Under the pieces are notes generated by a model. The model saw only the letters and a program-made list of their open reading frames with translations. It was not told the DNA's origin and searched no databases. Both the position numbers and the translations under genes were made by a program. Positions 39,550-49,978 of a stretch of DNA of 64,000 bases are shown here, piece by piece (position 1 is the stretch's first letter; the number at the start of each line of letters is the position of its first letter). Source of the stretch: Cupriavidus sp. BIS7 (GTDB lineage Bacteria; Pseudomonadota; Gammaproteobacteria; Burkholderiales; Burkholderiaceae); assembly GCF_000292345.1 (NCBI RefSeq), contig NZ_ALOU01000019.1, positions 62,001 through 126,000 on the forward strand, written 5' to 3'.

Positions 39550-40701
39550 ATGTCCAACCGCTGGCTCCTGCCCGAAAACATTGCCGACGTCCTGCCGTCG
39601 GAAGCGCGCAAGATTGAAGAACTGCGCCGCCGCATGCTGGACCTGTTCCGCACCTATGGCTATGAGCTGGTCATGCCCCCGATGCTCGAGTACCTGGAGT
39701 CGCTGCTGACCGGTACCGGCCATGACCTGGATCTGCGTACGCTGAAGCTGGTGGATCAGCTTTCGGGCCGTACGATGGGCCTGCGCGCGGACATTACGCC
39801 GCAGGTGGCGCGTATCGATGCCCACTTGCTGAATCGCCCCGGCGTGACACGTCTGTGCTACGCGGGGAACGTGCTCCACGCGCGCCCGGCCGGTTTCCAC
39901 GCCACGCGCGAGCCCATCCAGATCGGTGCGGAAATCTATGGCCATGCTGGCCTGGAAGCCGATGTGGAGATCCAGGAACTGATGCTGGCCGCGCTTCAGG
40001 CGGCCGGGCTCGCCGATATCCGTCTGGACCTGTGCCACGCGGGAATCCTGGAGGCGCTGCTCGCGGCGTTGCCGTCGGTGCGCGATATCGAGGATGCGAT
40101 GTTTGCCGCGCTGGAGACCAAGGACGTGCCGGCCTTGCGCGAGCTGACCCGCGGCCTGCCCGAGACCGAACGTGATGCGCTGCTGGCACTGCCCACGCTC
40201 TACGGCGGTGTCGAGGTGATCGAACGCGCGCGCGCCACGCTGCCGGCCAGCCCGGCCATCGGCCGTGCGCTGGACGAGTTGGCCGCGCTGGCCGCACAGG
40301 TGAGCGGCGCAAGCGTGAATATCGACCTTTCCGATTTGCGCGGTTACCACTATCACAGCGGCGTGATGTTCACGGCCTATGTTTCTGGTTTGCCCAACTA
40401 CGTGGCGCGCGGCGGCCGTTACGACAAGGTGGGCGAAGCCTTCGGGCGCGCCCGTCCTGCTACCGGCTTCTCGCTGGACCTGCGCGAGGTGGCCGCGCTG
40501 TCGCCGGTGGAGGTGCGCGCCCATGCCATCTTCGCGCCTTGGGACGCCGATCCTGCGCTGCGCTCGGCCATTGTCGCGCTGCGCGCCAAGGGCGAGATCG
40601 TCATCCAGTCGCTCCCCGGCCATGCGCGCGATCTCGACGAGTTCAATTGCGACCGCCAACTGCAGCGTCAGGGCGATACCTGGGCGGTTGTGCCTCGCTG
40701 A
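39550..40701 (+). CDS. hisZ: ATP phosphoribosyltransferase regulatory subunit HisZ
   Basis: HisRS-like protein that activates the short-form HisG in histidine synthesis. 383 residues. Class II motif-2-like region [28 protein letters not shown] and the [14 protein letters not shown] motif are present, while the anticodon-binding domain of true HisRS is missing, as expected. It lies upstream of purA, separated by 180 bp; short-form hisG is not in this window. Confidence 0.94.
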   Translation: MSNRWLLPENIADVLPSEARKIEELRRRMLDLFRTYGYELVMPPMLEYLESLLTGTGHDLDLRTLKLVDQLSGRTMGLRADITPQVARIDAHLLNRPGVTRLCYAGNVLHARPAGFHATREPIQIGAEIYGHAGLEADVEIQELMLAALQAAGLADIRLDLCHAGILEALLAALPSVRDIEDAMFAALETKDVPALRELTRGLPETERDALLALPTLYGGVEVIERARATLPASPAIGRALDELAALAAQVSGASVNIDLSDLRGYHYHSGVMFTAYVSGLPNYVARGGRYDKVGEAFGRARPATGFSLDLREVAALSPVEVRAHAIFAPWDADPALRSAIVALRAKGEIVIQSLPGHARDLDEFNCDRQLQRQGDTWAVVPR

Positions 40702-40847
40702 AAATACCCGGCCGGCAGTTTGTGTCGGCCGCTATCCGTGCTCTCAAATGGCGTTTGATGCCCGTGGTGGTCTGTGATCGCCCGGAAGGGGCAACAAACG
40801 TCTGTCATACGGGTGCCCGAAAACCGGGAACCGTCCGGCAACGAGAG

Positions 40848-40853
40848 TAGAAT
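40848..40853 (+). promoter_or_regulatory. candidate purA -10 box
   Basis: TAGAAT 28 bp before the purA ATG, inside the 180-bp gap after hisZ. Confidence 0.45.
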
Positions 40854-40863
40854 ACGTTTTTAA

Positions 40864-42225
<1,362 letters not shown>

Positions 42226-42357
42226 TTTGTCTGTAGTACCCAGTGAGCATGACCGTGGTGCCATGAGCGCCGCGGCCTCACGACAAGCCTTCGGCCCGCG
42301 ACATGCGGGCCGATGCTTTATCTATTGGTCACTGACCCAGAGAAAAGAAAAGACGCC

Positions 42358-42927
42358 ATGAACCTGCCAACCAATGATGACGAGAACCTTTGGGTCTCGT
42401 GGGACGAATATCACCGCCTGATTGCACGCCTGGCGATGAACGTGCATGAGTCGGGCTGGAAATTCGACAAGATCCTGTGCCTGGCGCGTGGCGGCCTGCG
42501 TGTGGGCGACCAGATGTCGCGTATTTTCGATGTGCCGCTGGCGATCCTGGCTACCAGCTCGTACCGCGAGGCCGCGGGCACGCAGCAGGGTGATCTCGAT
42601 ATCGCGCAATACATCACGATGACGCGCGGCGAGCTGTCCGGCAAGATCCTGCTGGTGGACGACCTCGTCGATTCGGGCGTCACGCTTGAGCGAGTGGGGC
42701 GCCACCTGAAGGAGCGTTACCCCGCGGTGACCGATGTGCGGTCGGCCGTGCTCTGGTACAAGGCTTGCTCGAAGGTGAAGCCTGATTACCACGTGACGTT
42801 CCTGCCGTCGAATCCCTGGATTCACCAGCCGTTCGAAGAGTACGACACGCTGCGCCCCCACAACCTGGCAGCCTGGCTCAAGCGCGGCAAGCGCGCCGGC
42901 CTGCCGGAAGACGATTCGGCAGCTTAA
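42358..42927 (+). CDS. purine-type phosphoribosyltransferase
   Basis: Type I phosphoribosyltransferase of the xanthine/guanine-like group, 189 residues. The PRPP-binding loop is ILLVDDLVDSGVTLERV and the flexible region includes KILCLARGGLRVGDQMSR. ATG 42358 follows a purine-rich GAGAAAAGAAAAG. The longer frame from 42313 reads through a CGGCCCGC/GCGGGCCG hairpin tail and is rejected. Position after purA is conserved in Ralstonia/Cupriavidus. The exact base specificity is not evident. Confidence 0.88.
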   Translation: MNLPTNDDENLWVSWDEYHRLIARLAMNVHESGWKFDKILCLARGGLRVGDQMSRIFDVPLAILATSSYREAAGTQQGDLDIAQYITMTRGELSGKILLVDDLVDSGVTLERVGRHLKERYPAVTDVRSAVLWYKACSKVKPDYHVTFLPSNPWIHQPFEEYDTLRPHNLAAWLKRGKRAGLPEDDSAA

Positions 42928-42942
42928 GCCTGCCTGCTTGTG

Positions 42943-42970
42943 TCCCCTCTCTCGCAAATGAGAGAGGGGA
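42943..42970. repeat. CCCCTCTC/GAGAGGGG hairpin repeat, diverged copy
   Basis: Inverted repeat TCCCCTCTCTC / GAGAGAGGGGA, 11 bp arms, 6-nt loop, between convergent genes 15 bp after the phosphoribosyltransferase stop. The arm core matches the copies at 12060, 16079 and 48854, but the TTTT/AAAA ends are lost. Confidence 0.7.
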
Positions 42971-43002
42971 GATCGCCGTCAGGCGAGTCAATGTCAGGCG
43001 AA

Positions 43003-43614
43003 TCAATAGCCGACCGTAAACCGCTCCCGGACATGCATCGGCCGCTCGACTTCATCGAGCATCGCAATCGCATAGTCCTCCATCGAGATCCAGCTCTTGC
43101 CGTTCGCATCGACGAGCAGATCGTCCTTGCCAAGGCGGAATTTGCCGGTCCGATCGCCCGGCGTGAACAGTGCCGACGGCGACAGGAATTCCCAGTCAAG
43201 CTGCGATTCGCGCTGCAGTGCGTTCAGGAAATCGCGGCCAGCAGACGCTTCGGCCTTGTAGAGATCCGGAAACTCGGGGGTATCCACGAGCTGCACGCCG
43301 GGCGCCACGTAAAGACTGCCGGCGCCGCCCACCACCAGCAGGCGCTTGATCTGCGCTGCCTTGACCGCATCTGCGATCTGGGTGGCCGTTGTCTGCAGGA
43401 AGCGGACGGTGCTGATGACAACATCGTTGCCGCGCAGCGCGTCGGCCAGTGCCTTGGCGTCAGCGACATCCACATCACGTGTGGTGACGCCGTCACGGGT
43501 CTGCAGTCTGGAGGCCTGGCGCGCGAGTGCGGTGACGCTATGTCCGCGGCGCAGTGCTTCCTCGGTCAGGCGGGTGCCTACATTGCCGGTGGCACCGATG
43601 ATGGCGATCTTCAT
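43003..43614 (-). CDS. NAD(P)-binding oxidoreductase, NmrA/SDR-like
   Basis: 203 residues, Rossmann fold with the dinucleotide loop IIGATGNVGTRLTEEALRRG at the N-terminus and no classic SDR YxxxK, typical of atypical SDR / NAD(P)H-binding proteins. It lies immediately downstream of an Rrf2-family regulator on the same strand. A GAAAC-N7-GTTAC dyad 30 bp before its ATG matches one in front of the regulator, so it is very likely the regulator's target. The enzymatic role is unknown; stress-linked reductases are common in this arrangement. Confidence 0.88.
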   Translation of the reverse strand: MKIAIIGATGNVGTRLTEEALRRGHSVTALARQASRLQTRDGVTTRDVDVADAKALADALRGNDVVISTVRFLQTTATQIADAVKAAQIKRLLVVGGAGSLYVAPGVQLVDTPEFPDLYKAEASAGRDFLNALQRESQLDWEFLSPSALFTPGDRTGKFRLGKDDLLVDANGKSWISMEDYAIAMLDEVERPMHVRERFTVGY

Positions 43615-43643
43615 GGTCGTATCCTTTGTGTCGAAATCGATAT

Positions 43644-43660
43644 GAAACCGGTGTGGTTAC
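43644..43660. promoter_or_regulatory. putative Rrf2-regulator operator, oxidoreductase promoter
   Basis: GAAAC-N7-GTTAC, 30 bp before the oxidoreductase start (minus strand). Beyond the dyad, it shares the spacing and an internal GT with the site at 44130. Confidence 0.55.
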
Positions 43661-43678
43661 ATATCAGGGTAAAAAAAT

Positions 43679-44113
43679 TCAGCGCTTGCGGCGCCGGGCG
43701 GCATGCTCGACTTCGCCGAGCATGCTGGCAATCGTGATTTCCGCGAGTGTGGCGTCCATGGCCGCTTGCGCGCGATCGGCAACCGTCCGCAGGGCGCCCG
43801 TGATCTCGCGACCAACCAGGCAGGCCGGATTTGGCGCGCTCTGGTGCAGGGTGATCAGTGCCGTGGTCTCCGTGGTGCGGAATACCTCAAGCAGCGTGAT
43901 CTGGCTGGCAGGCCGCGCCAACATCGCACCGCCCGTGCTGCCCATCGTCGTGGTGACGAAGCCGGCTTCGGTCAAGGCGCCGATCATGCGCCGGATCAGT
44001 GCGGGATTGGTACCCACGCTGCCTGCAATCATCGACGACGGCACAGGGCCCTCGGCCTGCGCGAGCAGGGTGAGGATGTGAACGGCGACGGCGAATCGGC
44101 TACTCGTGCTCAT
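43679..44113 (-). CDS. Rrf2-family transcriptional regulator
   Basis: 144 residues. N-terminal winged HTH (SSRFAVAVHILTLLAQAEGPVPSSMIAGSVGTNPALIRRMIGAL) with the wing GSTGGAMLARP. Only one Cys is present (NPACLVGRE), so the three-cysteine Fe-S site of IscR/NsrR is absent; this resembles the clusterless YwnA-like branch. It precedes the NAD(P)-binding oxidoreductase, 64 bp apart, and a dyad similar to the target's lies 17 bp before its own start, suggesting autoregulation. Confidence 0.9.
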   Translation of the reverse strand: MSTSSRFAVAVHILTLLAQAEGPVPSSMIAGSVGTNPALIRRMIGALTEAGFVTTTMGSTGGAMLARPASQITLLEVFRTTETTALITLHQSAPNPACLVGREITGALRTVADRAQAAMDATLAEITIASMLGEVEHAARRRKR

Positions 44114-44129
44114 GCGGAAATCTCAATGT

Positions 44130-44146
44130 GAAACTATGGTAGTTAC
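44130..44146. promoter_or_regulatory. putative Rrf2-regulator operator, autoregulatory
   Basis: GAAAC-N7-GTTAC, 17 bp upstream of the regulator's start on the minus strand; same dyad as at 43644-43660. Confidence 0.55.
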
Positions 44147-44330
44147 AGATGGCCGGCACGTCAAGCGGGGAGTTGAGCTGACGGCCGCGAGTTTTTCGTG
44201 ATGGATGCCACGAAGGTGGCGAGATAATGCCGGAATCGGCACTGAAACTGATACACTCATCCACGGCTTTGAGTGAGCCGTAGAGAATCAACAAGGCAGA
44301 GAGGAACGAGATTTGAAGGATTCAGCGACG
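44147..44330. other. intergenic segment before the tRNA-Leu region
   Basis: No supported gene. A small hairpin (ACGGCT/AGCCGT, 44263-44281) follows a TACACT box (44252-44257) on the plus strand; I cannot say whether it is transcribed. Confidence 0.4.
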
Positions 44331-44365
44331 CAAAAACAAAAAACCCGCAACTTGCGTTGCGGGTT
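44331..44365 (-). terminator. strong minus-strand terminator behind the tRNA-like element
   Basis: On the minus strand, AACCCGCAAC pairs with GTTGCGGGTT around a 4-nt loop and runs into a T-rich tract (T6-G-T5). An outer GATTCAGC/GCTGAATC pair (44320-44327 and 44370-44377) extends the structure. Confidence 0.85.
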
Positions 44366-44378
44366 CGTTGCTGAATCT

Positions 44379-44487
44379 TGGTGCCCAGGAGAGGACTCGG
44401 TCACCCAGGCGCGACCCCGGGCTGCGCTTGCAAGCGCGGCCTGTTCTCGTCCTCGCGAAAAGTCCTCAAGGACTTTTCTTCCTGGGC
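44379..44487 (-). ncRNA. tRNA-Leu-derived tRNA-like element, function unknown
   Basis: On the minus strand the 5' end GCCCAGGA can pair with TCCTGGGC at the 3' end, which is followed by ACCA, copying the acceptor stem of the adjacent tRNA-Leu. The last 21 nt match the tRNA-Leu 3' end with one mismatch (T-loop part, T-stem and CCA). The interior is not a tRNA: it has a perfect hairpin GAAAAGTCC-TTGA-GGACTTTTC, a GAGGAC/GTCCTC stem and a GCGCTTGCAAGCGC palindrome. There is no anticodon arm. It could be a decayed duplicate, an attachment-site scar, or a small structured RNA. It has its own strong terminator. Confidence 0.5.
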
Positions 44488-44498
44488 TAAGAAATGCG

Positions 44499-44523
44499 AA
44501 AGGCCCGCAATTTGCGGGCCTTT
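44499..44523 (-). terminator. hairpin after tRNA-Leu
   Basis: AAAGGCCCGCA/TGCGGGCCTTT, 11-bp stem with a 3-nt loop, 8 bp beyond the tRNA CCA end on the minus strand. Only three T follow, so it may be a weak terminator or a processing signal. Confidence 0.7.
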
Positions 44524-44530
44524 CAGGGTA

Positions 44531-44617
44531 TGGTGCCCAGAAGAGGACTCGAACCTCCACAGTGTTGCCACCGCTAGGACCTGAACCTAGTGCGTCTACC
44601 AATTCCGCCACCTGGGC
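44531..44617 (-). tRNA. tRNA-Leu (anticodon CAG)
   Basis: 87 nt including encoded CCA. Acceptor GCCCAGG pairs with TCTGGGC (one G-T). D-arm GGCGGAATTGGTAGACGC, anticodon stem-loop CTAGG-TTCAGGT-CCTAG with anticodon CAG, a long variable arm and TTCGAGT T-loop are all class II tRNA-Leu features. Discriminator A and CCA are present. A consensus promoter lies upstream on the minus strand. Confidence 0.97.
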
Positions 44618-44642
44618 AGGTGTCGAAACAACCGAAGCGGCC

Positions 44643-44670
44643 ATTATAGCGACCGTAAAACGTTTGTCAA
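44643..44670 (-). promoter_or_regulatory. tRNA-Leu promoter
   Basis: On the minus strand TTGACA (44665-44670) and TATAAT (44643-44648), both perfect sigma-70 hexamers with a 16-bp spacer, pointing at tRNA-Leu. It lies only 17 bp from the divergent rnr start codon. Confidence 0.9.
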
Positions 44671-44686
44671 ATAGTTTCGAGAAAAA

Positions 44687-47317
44687 TTGAATCAGAACAA
44701 CTATCCGATCCCCAGCCGGGAAGAAATCCTCGGCGTACTGAGAACATCGGGGTCGCCCCTGTCGGCCGGCGATATCGCCAAGGCCCTGGCCGTCACGCGC
44801 AAGGAGCATGACGGTTTTCAGAAACGGCTTGCCGCCATGGAGCGCGACGGCCAGATTGAACTCAATCGCAAGGGCCGCTACGAGCTGGCCCATCAACCCA
44901 ATTTCGTGATTGGCCGCGTGCAGGGCCATCGTGACGGCTTCGGTTTCCTGATCCGCGACGACGGCGAGGACGACATCTTCCTGCCCGAGCGCGAGCTTCA
45001 GAAGGCGATGCACAACGATCGCGCGCAGGTGCGCGTGGTTGGCTACGATCGCCGCGGCCGTCCGGAAGGGCAGATCGTCGAGATCGTCGAGCGCGCCAAT
45101 CGCTACGTGATTGGCCGCCTGCTGTCGGAGAACGGCGTGCTTGTGGTGGCGCCGGAGGACAAGCGCATCGGCCAGGACATCCTGATTCCGCCGAAGGCGC
45201 AAGGCAAGGCACGTGTGGGGCAGGTGGTCAGCGTAGAGCTGATCGAATGGCCCGATCGCTATGTGCAGCCAGTGGGCCGCGTGATCGAGGTGCTTGGCGA
45301 CATTGACGATCCCGGCATGGAGATCGAGATCGCCGTGCGCAAGTATGGCGTGCCGCACCAGTTTTCCCCTGCGGCCGCGAAGGAAGCCCAGGCGCTGCCC
45401 GACGAGGTGCGCCAGGCCGATCTCGATCATCGCATCGACCTGCGCGATGTTCCGCTGGTCACCATCGACGGTGAGGATGCGCGCGACTTCGACGATGCCG
45501 TCTATTGCGAGCCGGTCAAGCTTGGCCGCACCAAGGGCTGGCGACTGGTCGTGGCGATTGCCGACGTATCGCACTATGTGCGTCCCGGCACGCCACTTGA
45601 TGCCGATGCGCTCGACCGCGCCACGTCGGTCTACTTCCCGCGCCGCGTGATTCCGATGCTGCCGGAGAAGCTGTCGAACGGCCTGTGCTCGCTGAACCCC
45701 AACGTAGACCGCCTGTGCATGGTCTGCGATGCAGTGATCACGGCCAAGGGCGAACTCAAGGCATACCAGTTCTACCCGGCCGTGATGCACTCGTCCGCGC
45801 GCCTGACCTACAACGAGGTCTGGTCCGTCCTGTCGAACACCAAGGGCCCCGAAGCCCACAAGCGCGCGGAGCTGGTGCCGCACCTGCAGAACCTGTATGA
45901 GCTGTTCCAGGTCCTGCTGAAGGCCCGTCGTGCGCGCGGTGCGATCGACTTCGATACCACCGAGACCTACATCGTGTGCAATGCGCAGGGCAAGATCGAG
46001 CAGATCCTGCCGCGCACGCGTAACGACGCCCACCGCCTGATCGAGGAATGCATGCTGACGGCCAACGTCTGCGCGGCCGATTTCCTCGAGCGCTTCAAGC
46101 ATCCGGCGCTGTACCGTATCCACGCGGGCCCGAGCGAAGAAAAGCTCAAGAACCTGCGCGAGTTCCTCAAGACCGCGGGTCTTTCGCTCGGCGGCGGTGA
46201 CAAGCCGCAGGCGTCCGACTATGCCGAGGTCATGGACAAGATCAAGTCGCGGCCCGATGCGCCGATGCTGCAGACGATGCTGCTGCGCTCGATGCAGCAG
46301 GCGGTCTACAGTCCGGACAACATCGGCCACTTCGGCCTGTCTTACGAGGCCTACGCGCACTTCACGAGCCCGATCCGGCGCTATCCCGACCTGCTCGTGC
46401 ACCGTTCGATCAAGGCGATCCTGGCACACAAGAAGTACCAGCCGGCCTTTATCCAGGGCACCGAGCTCAACACGCAGATCTCGCCGAAGGCGCGCCGTAT
46501 GCAGGCCGCCGATGCCGCGAAGCGCGCCGAGAACGTTGCCGCGCGTGCCAAGCGCAATGAAGGCGTCTGGGATGAACTGGGGCTGCATTGCTCGGCCAAC
46601 GAGCGCCGCGCCGACGAGGCGTCGCGCGATGTCGAGGCCTGGCTCAAGTGCTATTTCATGCGCGACAAGCTTGGCAGCGACTACGCGGGGACAATCAGTG
46701 CCGTGACGTCGTTCGGTATCTTCGTGCAGCTCGATGAGTTGTACGTGGAAGGCCTTGTCCATGTGACCGAGCTCGGCAGCGACTACTTCCAGTACGACGA
46801 GGCGCGCAACGAACTGCGTGGCGAGCGCACCGGCATCCGCTACAGGCTGACCGATCGCGTGCGTGTGCAGGTCTCGCGCGTCGACCTCGATGCCCGGAAG
46901 ATCGACTTCCGCCTGGTGCAGGAGCCGTCGGCCAAGACGCTGCGCGCCCGCGCGGGCGTTGGCGAACAGCCGCACGTGCCTGCCGCCCACGCGGTGCCGG
47001 CGCGCAAGAAGGGCCGCCAGCTCGCGGCGCTGCTCGGTGGCACGTCGAAACCCGAGGAATCGTTCGACGAGACGCTTGACCGCGTGATCGAAGAGCAACC
47101 GGTGTTCGAAGCGGTCATCACGCCGGTCAAGCCGCGCGAAGCCCATGTCGGTCATGCGCCGCATGGCCGCGCCCCGGCGAAGAAGTCGCCAACCGGCAAG
47201 CCTGCCAAGCATGCGGCCAAACCGAAGCCCTCGCACCTGAAGGCCGCCAAGCAGTCGGCGGGCAAGCGGGCGGCGAAGCCGGCCGGCAAGAGCGCGCGCC
47301 CGGCACGCAAGCGTTAA
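44687..47317 (+). CDS. rnr: ribonuclease R
   Basis: Processive 3'-5' exoribonuclease that degrades structured RNA and matures tmRNA/rRNA. 876 residues. Winged-helix N-terminus ([22 protein letters not shown]), two cold-shock domains, the RNB catalytic domain with [17 protein letters not shown] (catalytic Asp cluster), and an S1 domain ([20 protein letters not shown]). A Lys/Ala/Pro-rich basic tail of about 80 residues ends the protein. TTG 44687 is the first start after an in-frame TAG, so it is likely real. The nearby divergent tRNA promoter leaves little room for its own promoter. rlmB follows. Confidence 0.95.
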   Translation: MNQNNYPIPSREEILGVLRTSGSPLSAGDIAKALAVTRKEHDGFQKRLAAMERDGQIELNRKGRYELAHQPNFVIGRVQGHRDGFGFLIRDDGEDDIFLPERELQKAMHNDRAQVRVVGYDRRGRPEGQIVEIVERANRYVIGRLLSENGVLVVAPEDKRIGQDILIPPKAQGKARVGQVVSVELIEWPDRYVQPVGRVIEVLGDIDDPGMEIEIAVRKYGVPHQFSPAAAKEAQALPDEVRQADLDHRIDLRDVPLVTIDGEDARDFDDAVYCEPVKLGRTKGWRLVVAIADVSHYVRPGTPLDADALDRATSVYFPRRVIPMLPEKLSNGLCSLNPNVDRLCMVCDAVITAKGELKAYQFYPAVMHSSARLTYNEVWSVLSNTKGPEAHKRAELVPHLQNLYELFQVLLKARRARGAIDFDTTETYIVCNAQGKIEQILPRTRNDAHRLIEECMLTANVCAADFLERFKHPALYRIHAGPSEEKLKNLREFLKTAGLSLGGGDKPQASDYAEVMDKIKSRPDAPMLQTMLLRSMQQAVYSPDNIGHFGLSYEAYAHFTSPIRRYPDLLVHRSIKAILAHKKYQPAFIQGTELNTQISPKARRMQAADAAKRAENVAARAKRNEGVWDELGLHCSANERRADEASRDVEAWLKCYFMRDKLGSDYAGTISAVTSFGIFVQLDELYVEGLVHVTELGSDYFQYDEARNELRGERTGIRYRLTDRVRVQVSRVDLDARKIDFRLVQEPSAKTLRARAGVGEQPHVPAAHAVPARKKGRQLAALLGGTSKPEESFDETLDRVIEEQPVFEAVITPVKPREAHVGHAPHGRAPAKKSPTGKPAKHAAKPKPSHLKAAKQSAGKRAAKPAGKSARPARKR

Positions 47318-47347
47318 GCCGGCGCGTTTGAAGTTGGCCATGGCGAG

Positions 47348-47353
47348 TACAAT
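47348..47353 (+). promoter_or_regulatory. rlmB -10 box; probable leaderless start
   Basis: TACAAT ends 7 nt before the rlmB ATG at 47361, with no Shine-Dalgarno; same layout as dnaX and surE. Confidence 0.6.
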
Positions 47354-47360
47354 GCGCGCC

Positions 47361-48104
47361 ATGGCCAAACACAAACTCCTGATCGGCTTTCACGCCGTCA
47401 ACGCACGCCTGCGCCAGAACGCGCAGAGCGTGTCCGATATCTACATTGAAGCGAACCGCAAGGACCGGCGCATGCAGGACTTCATCCGCCTGGCGGAAAG
47501 TCTTGGCGTGACGCTGCATCCGGTGGATGCCGAGCGCCTGCGCGGCATGGCTGGCACCGATCGCCACCAGGGTGTGGTGGCACGTGCCGAAGACGTTTCT
47601 CTCGCGCTCAATCTCGACGAACTCCTCGATGGCATCGAAGGCACGCCGCTGCTGCTCGTGCTTGATGGCGTCACTGATCCGCACAACCTCGGCGCCTGCC
47701 TGCGTGTGGCCGACGGCGCGGGTGCCCATGCGGTGATCGCGCCGAAGGACCGTAGCGTGGGGCTCAATGCCACCGTGGCGAAGGTTGCCAGCGGCGCGGC
47801 CGAGACCGTGCCATACATCACCGTGACCAACCTTGCCCGCACGCTGCGTGAACTGCAGGAGCGGGGCGTCTGGGTGATCGGCACTGCCGACGGCACTGAG
47901 AAGGCGCTGTATGACATCGACCTGAAGGGGCCGACCGCCATCGTCATGGGCGCGGAAGGCGAGGGCATGCGCCGCCTGACGCGCGAAACTTGCGACGAGC
48001 TGGTAGCCATTCCGATGGCTGGCGGGGTGGAAAGCCTGAACGTATCGGTGGCCAGCGGTGTGTGCCTGTACGAAGCGGTGCGCCAGCGCCGGCTGCCGCG
48101 CTGA
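47361..48104 (+). CDS. rlmB: 23S rRNA (guanosine-2251-2'-O)-methyltransferase
   Basis: SpoU-family knotted methyltransferase, 247 residues. N-terminal L30e-like domain ([20 protein letters not shown]) and SPOUT motifs 1-3: [33 protein letters not shown] and [22 protein letters not shown] 47361 is chosen over the upstream TTG because a -10 box lies exactly 7 nt before it. It is 43 bp after rnr and 2 bp before the sirtuin gene. Confidence 0.96.
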   Translation: MAKHKLLIGFHAVNARLRQNAQSVSDIYIEANRKDRRMQDFIRLAESLGVTLHPVDAERLRGMAGTDRHQGVVARAEDVSLALNLDELLDGIEGTPLLLVLDGVTDPHNLGACLRVADGAGAHAVIAPKDRSVGLNATVAKVASGAAETVPYITVTNLARTLRELQERGVWVIGTADGTEKALYDIDLKGPTAIVMGAEGEGMRRLTRETCDELVAIPMAGGVESLNVSVASGVCLYEAVRQRRLPR

Positions 48105-48106
48105 CC

Positions 48107-48844
48107 ATGGAAAATGCCGCCCTGTCTTTGGCGCGTGGCTGGATCGCAGACGCGCGCCAGATCTTCGTGCTGACCGGGGCGGGGATTTCCGCCGAATCGG
48201 GCGTTCCAACGTTCCGTGACGCGCTGACCGGCCTCTGGGCGCGCTTCGATCCCGAAGAGCTGGCCACCGAGGAAGCGTACCGGCGCCAGCCGGCGCTCGT
48301 GTGGCAGTGGTATCAGCATCGGCGCGAACTGGTGTCGGCGGCGCAGCCGAATCCGGCGCACTATGCGCTGGCGGCGCTTGCCCGGCAGAAGTCGATCACG
48401 CTCGTTACGCAGAATATCGACGGCCTGCATCAGCACGCGGGCAGCGAGCACGTGGTGGAACTGCACGGCAACCTGTTTGCCAACAAATGGCTCGACGGCT
48501 GCGGCCGCTGCGATACCGTGCCGCCAATTCCCGGCGATCCGCCCCATTGCGCGCTGTGTGGCGCGATGATGCGTCCCGGCGTGGTGTGGTTTGGCGAGGA
48601 TCTGCCACGCGTGGCGCGCTTTCGCGCCGATCATGCGGCCGAGACCTGCGATCTGTGTCTCGTTGTGGGAACGTCGGGACTGGTCTATCCGGCTGCGGCG
48701 CTGCCGGGTGTGGCGAAGGAGATCGGCGCCCGGGTGATCGTCGTGAATACGCAGCCGTCTGCGCTGGATGAAACGGCGGATCTGGTGCTGTCCGCGCCGG
48801 CGGGAGAATGCCTGCCTATGCTGTGGCAGCAGGAAGGGGCTTGA
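48107..48844 (+). CDS. cobB: NAD-dependent protein deacylase, Sir2/CobB family
   Basis: Sirtuin removing acyl groups from lysines with NAD. 245 residues. NAD-binding FVLTGAGISAESGVPTFRDALTGLW, catalytic TQNIDGLHQHAGSEHVVELHG (His), and a zinc site of four Cys (CGRC and CALC). WYQHRR carries the Tyr-x-x-Arg pair that in CobB/SIRT5 accepts succinyl-lysine. ATG 48107 follows rlmB by 2 bp, so the two are co-transcribed. The name cobB is by similarity. Confidence 0.92.
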   Translation: MENAALSLARGWIADARQIFVLTGAGISAESGVPTFRDALTGLWARFDPEELATEEAYRRQPALVWQWYQHRRELVSAAQPNPAHYALAALARQKSITLVTQNIDGLHQHAGSEHVVELHGNLFANKWLDGCGRCDTVPPIPGDPPHCALCGAMMRPGVVWFGEDLPRVARFRADHAAETCDLCLVVGTSGLVYPAAALPGVAKEIGARVIVVNTQPSALDETADLVLSAPAGECLPMLWQQEGA

Positions 48845-48853
48845 ACGCCTGAT

Positions 48854-48890
48854 GGTTTTCTCCCCTCTCCCGCAGGCGGGAGAGGGAGCA
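48854..48890. repeat. CCCCTCTC/GAGAGGGG hairpin repeat, diverged copy
   Basis: Left arm GGTTTTCTCCCCTCTCCCGC as in copy 1; the right arm GCGGGAGAGGGAG has lost one G and the AAAACC end, so pairing is imperfect. It lies between the convergent sirtuin and transaldolase genes. Confidence 0.75.
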
Positions 48891-48901
48891 ACACAGTACG
48901 C

Positions 48902-49858
48902 TCAACCGGCCAGTTCGCCGACCAGCTTCTCAAGCTTTACCGCATCCGCCGCGAACAGGCGGATACCTTCCGAGAGCTTCTCGGTAGCCATCGCATCCTC
49001 ATTGAGCTGCCAGCGGAACGATGCTTCGTCGGCGGTGATGCGTGCAACATTGCCGGCCTGAGCTTCTTCCACGGATAGCTTGTGTTCGATCGTGGTCGTG
49101 CCGACGGCAAGTTGCTCGAGCAGATCGGGGCTGATCGTCAGCAGGTCGCAGCCGGCCAGCGACAGGATCTGGCCCGTGCTGCGGAAGCTGGCGCCCATGA
49201 CTTCCGTCGTGTAGCCGAATTTCTTGTAGTAGTCGTAGATCTGGCGCACCGAGCGTACGCCGGGATCGTTGTCGCCGCCGTTTGCCACCGGGTCCCACTT
49301 CTCGCCGGCCTGTTTCTTGTACCAGTCGAGAATGCGGCCAACGAACGGAGAAATAAGCTGCGCACCGGCCTCGGCACATGCCACCGCCTGCGCCAGCGAG
49401 AACAGCAGTGTCATATTGCAGCGGATGCCCTCGCGCTGCAGGATCTCGGCGGCGCGAATCCCTTCCCAGGTGGAGGCAATCTTGATCAGCACGCGCTCGC
49501 GCGCCACGCCGCGCCGCTCGTAGAGGTCAATCAGGTGGCGTGCCTTGTCTACGGTGGCCTGGGTGTTGAACGACAGGCGTGCGTCGACCTCGGTCGACAC
49601 GCGGCCCGGCACAATGGCCAGGATTTCGCAGCCGAAGGCGATCAGCAACTGGTCCATGACGCCGTCAAGGCCCGATTCGCCGTGATGGTCGCGTACGGCC
49701 TGTTCCAGCAGCGGGCGGTACTCCGGTTTCTGCACGGCCTTGAGGATCAGCGACGGATTGGTGGTCGCGTCCTGCGGCTTGTATTGCTTCATCAACTGGA
49801 AGTCGCCGGTGTCGGCCACTACCGTGGTGAACTGCCTCAGTTGTTCAAGCTCGTTCAT
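48902..49858 (-). CDS. tal: transaldolase
   Basis: Non-oxidative pentose phosphate pathway enzyme, 318 residues, TalB type. The Schiff-base Lys is in [18 protein letters not shown], with [20 protein letters not shown] and [11 protein letters not shown] also conserved. ATG 49858 gives [14 protein letters not shown]; the longer frame is rejected. Divergent from rpiA, another pentose phosphate gene, about 120 bp away, so the two share a regulatory region. Confidence 0.96.
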   Translation of the reverse strand: MNELEQLRQFTTVVADTGDFQLMKQYKPQDATTNPSLILKAVQKPEYRPLLEQAVRDHHGESGLDGVMDQLLIAFGCEILAIVPGRVSTEVDARLSFNTQATVDKARHLIDLYERRGVARERVLIKIASTWEGIRAAEILQREGIRCNMTLLFSLAQAVACAEAGAQLISPFVGRILDWYKKQAGEKWDPVANGGDNDPGVRSVRQIYDYYKKFGYTTEVMGASFRSTGQILSLAGCDLLTISPDLLEQLAVGTTTIEHKLSVEEAQAGNVARITADEASFRWQLNEDAMATEKLSEGIRLFAADAVKLEKLVGELAG

Positions 49859-49978
49859 GATCTGGTTCCGTCGGATGGAGAAGGCATTGTAACGGCGCAG
49901 TGCGCGGCGTAAACGCCAGTGAAGCGGTTCCAATCCGCTACACTACGCGTTTTCTCCAACGCTTTTCTGGCTGTTGTC

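Noticed and set aside
44288..47374. 1028-codon open frame on the minus strand over rnr and tRNA-Leu
   Set aside because: It is antisense to a fully conserved ribonuclease R and runs through a tRNA gene; composition is that of a shadow frame.
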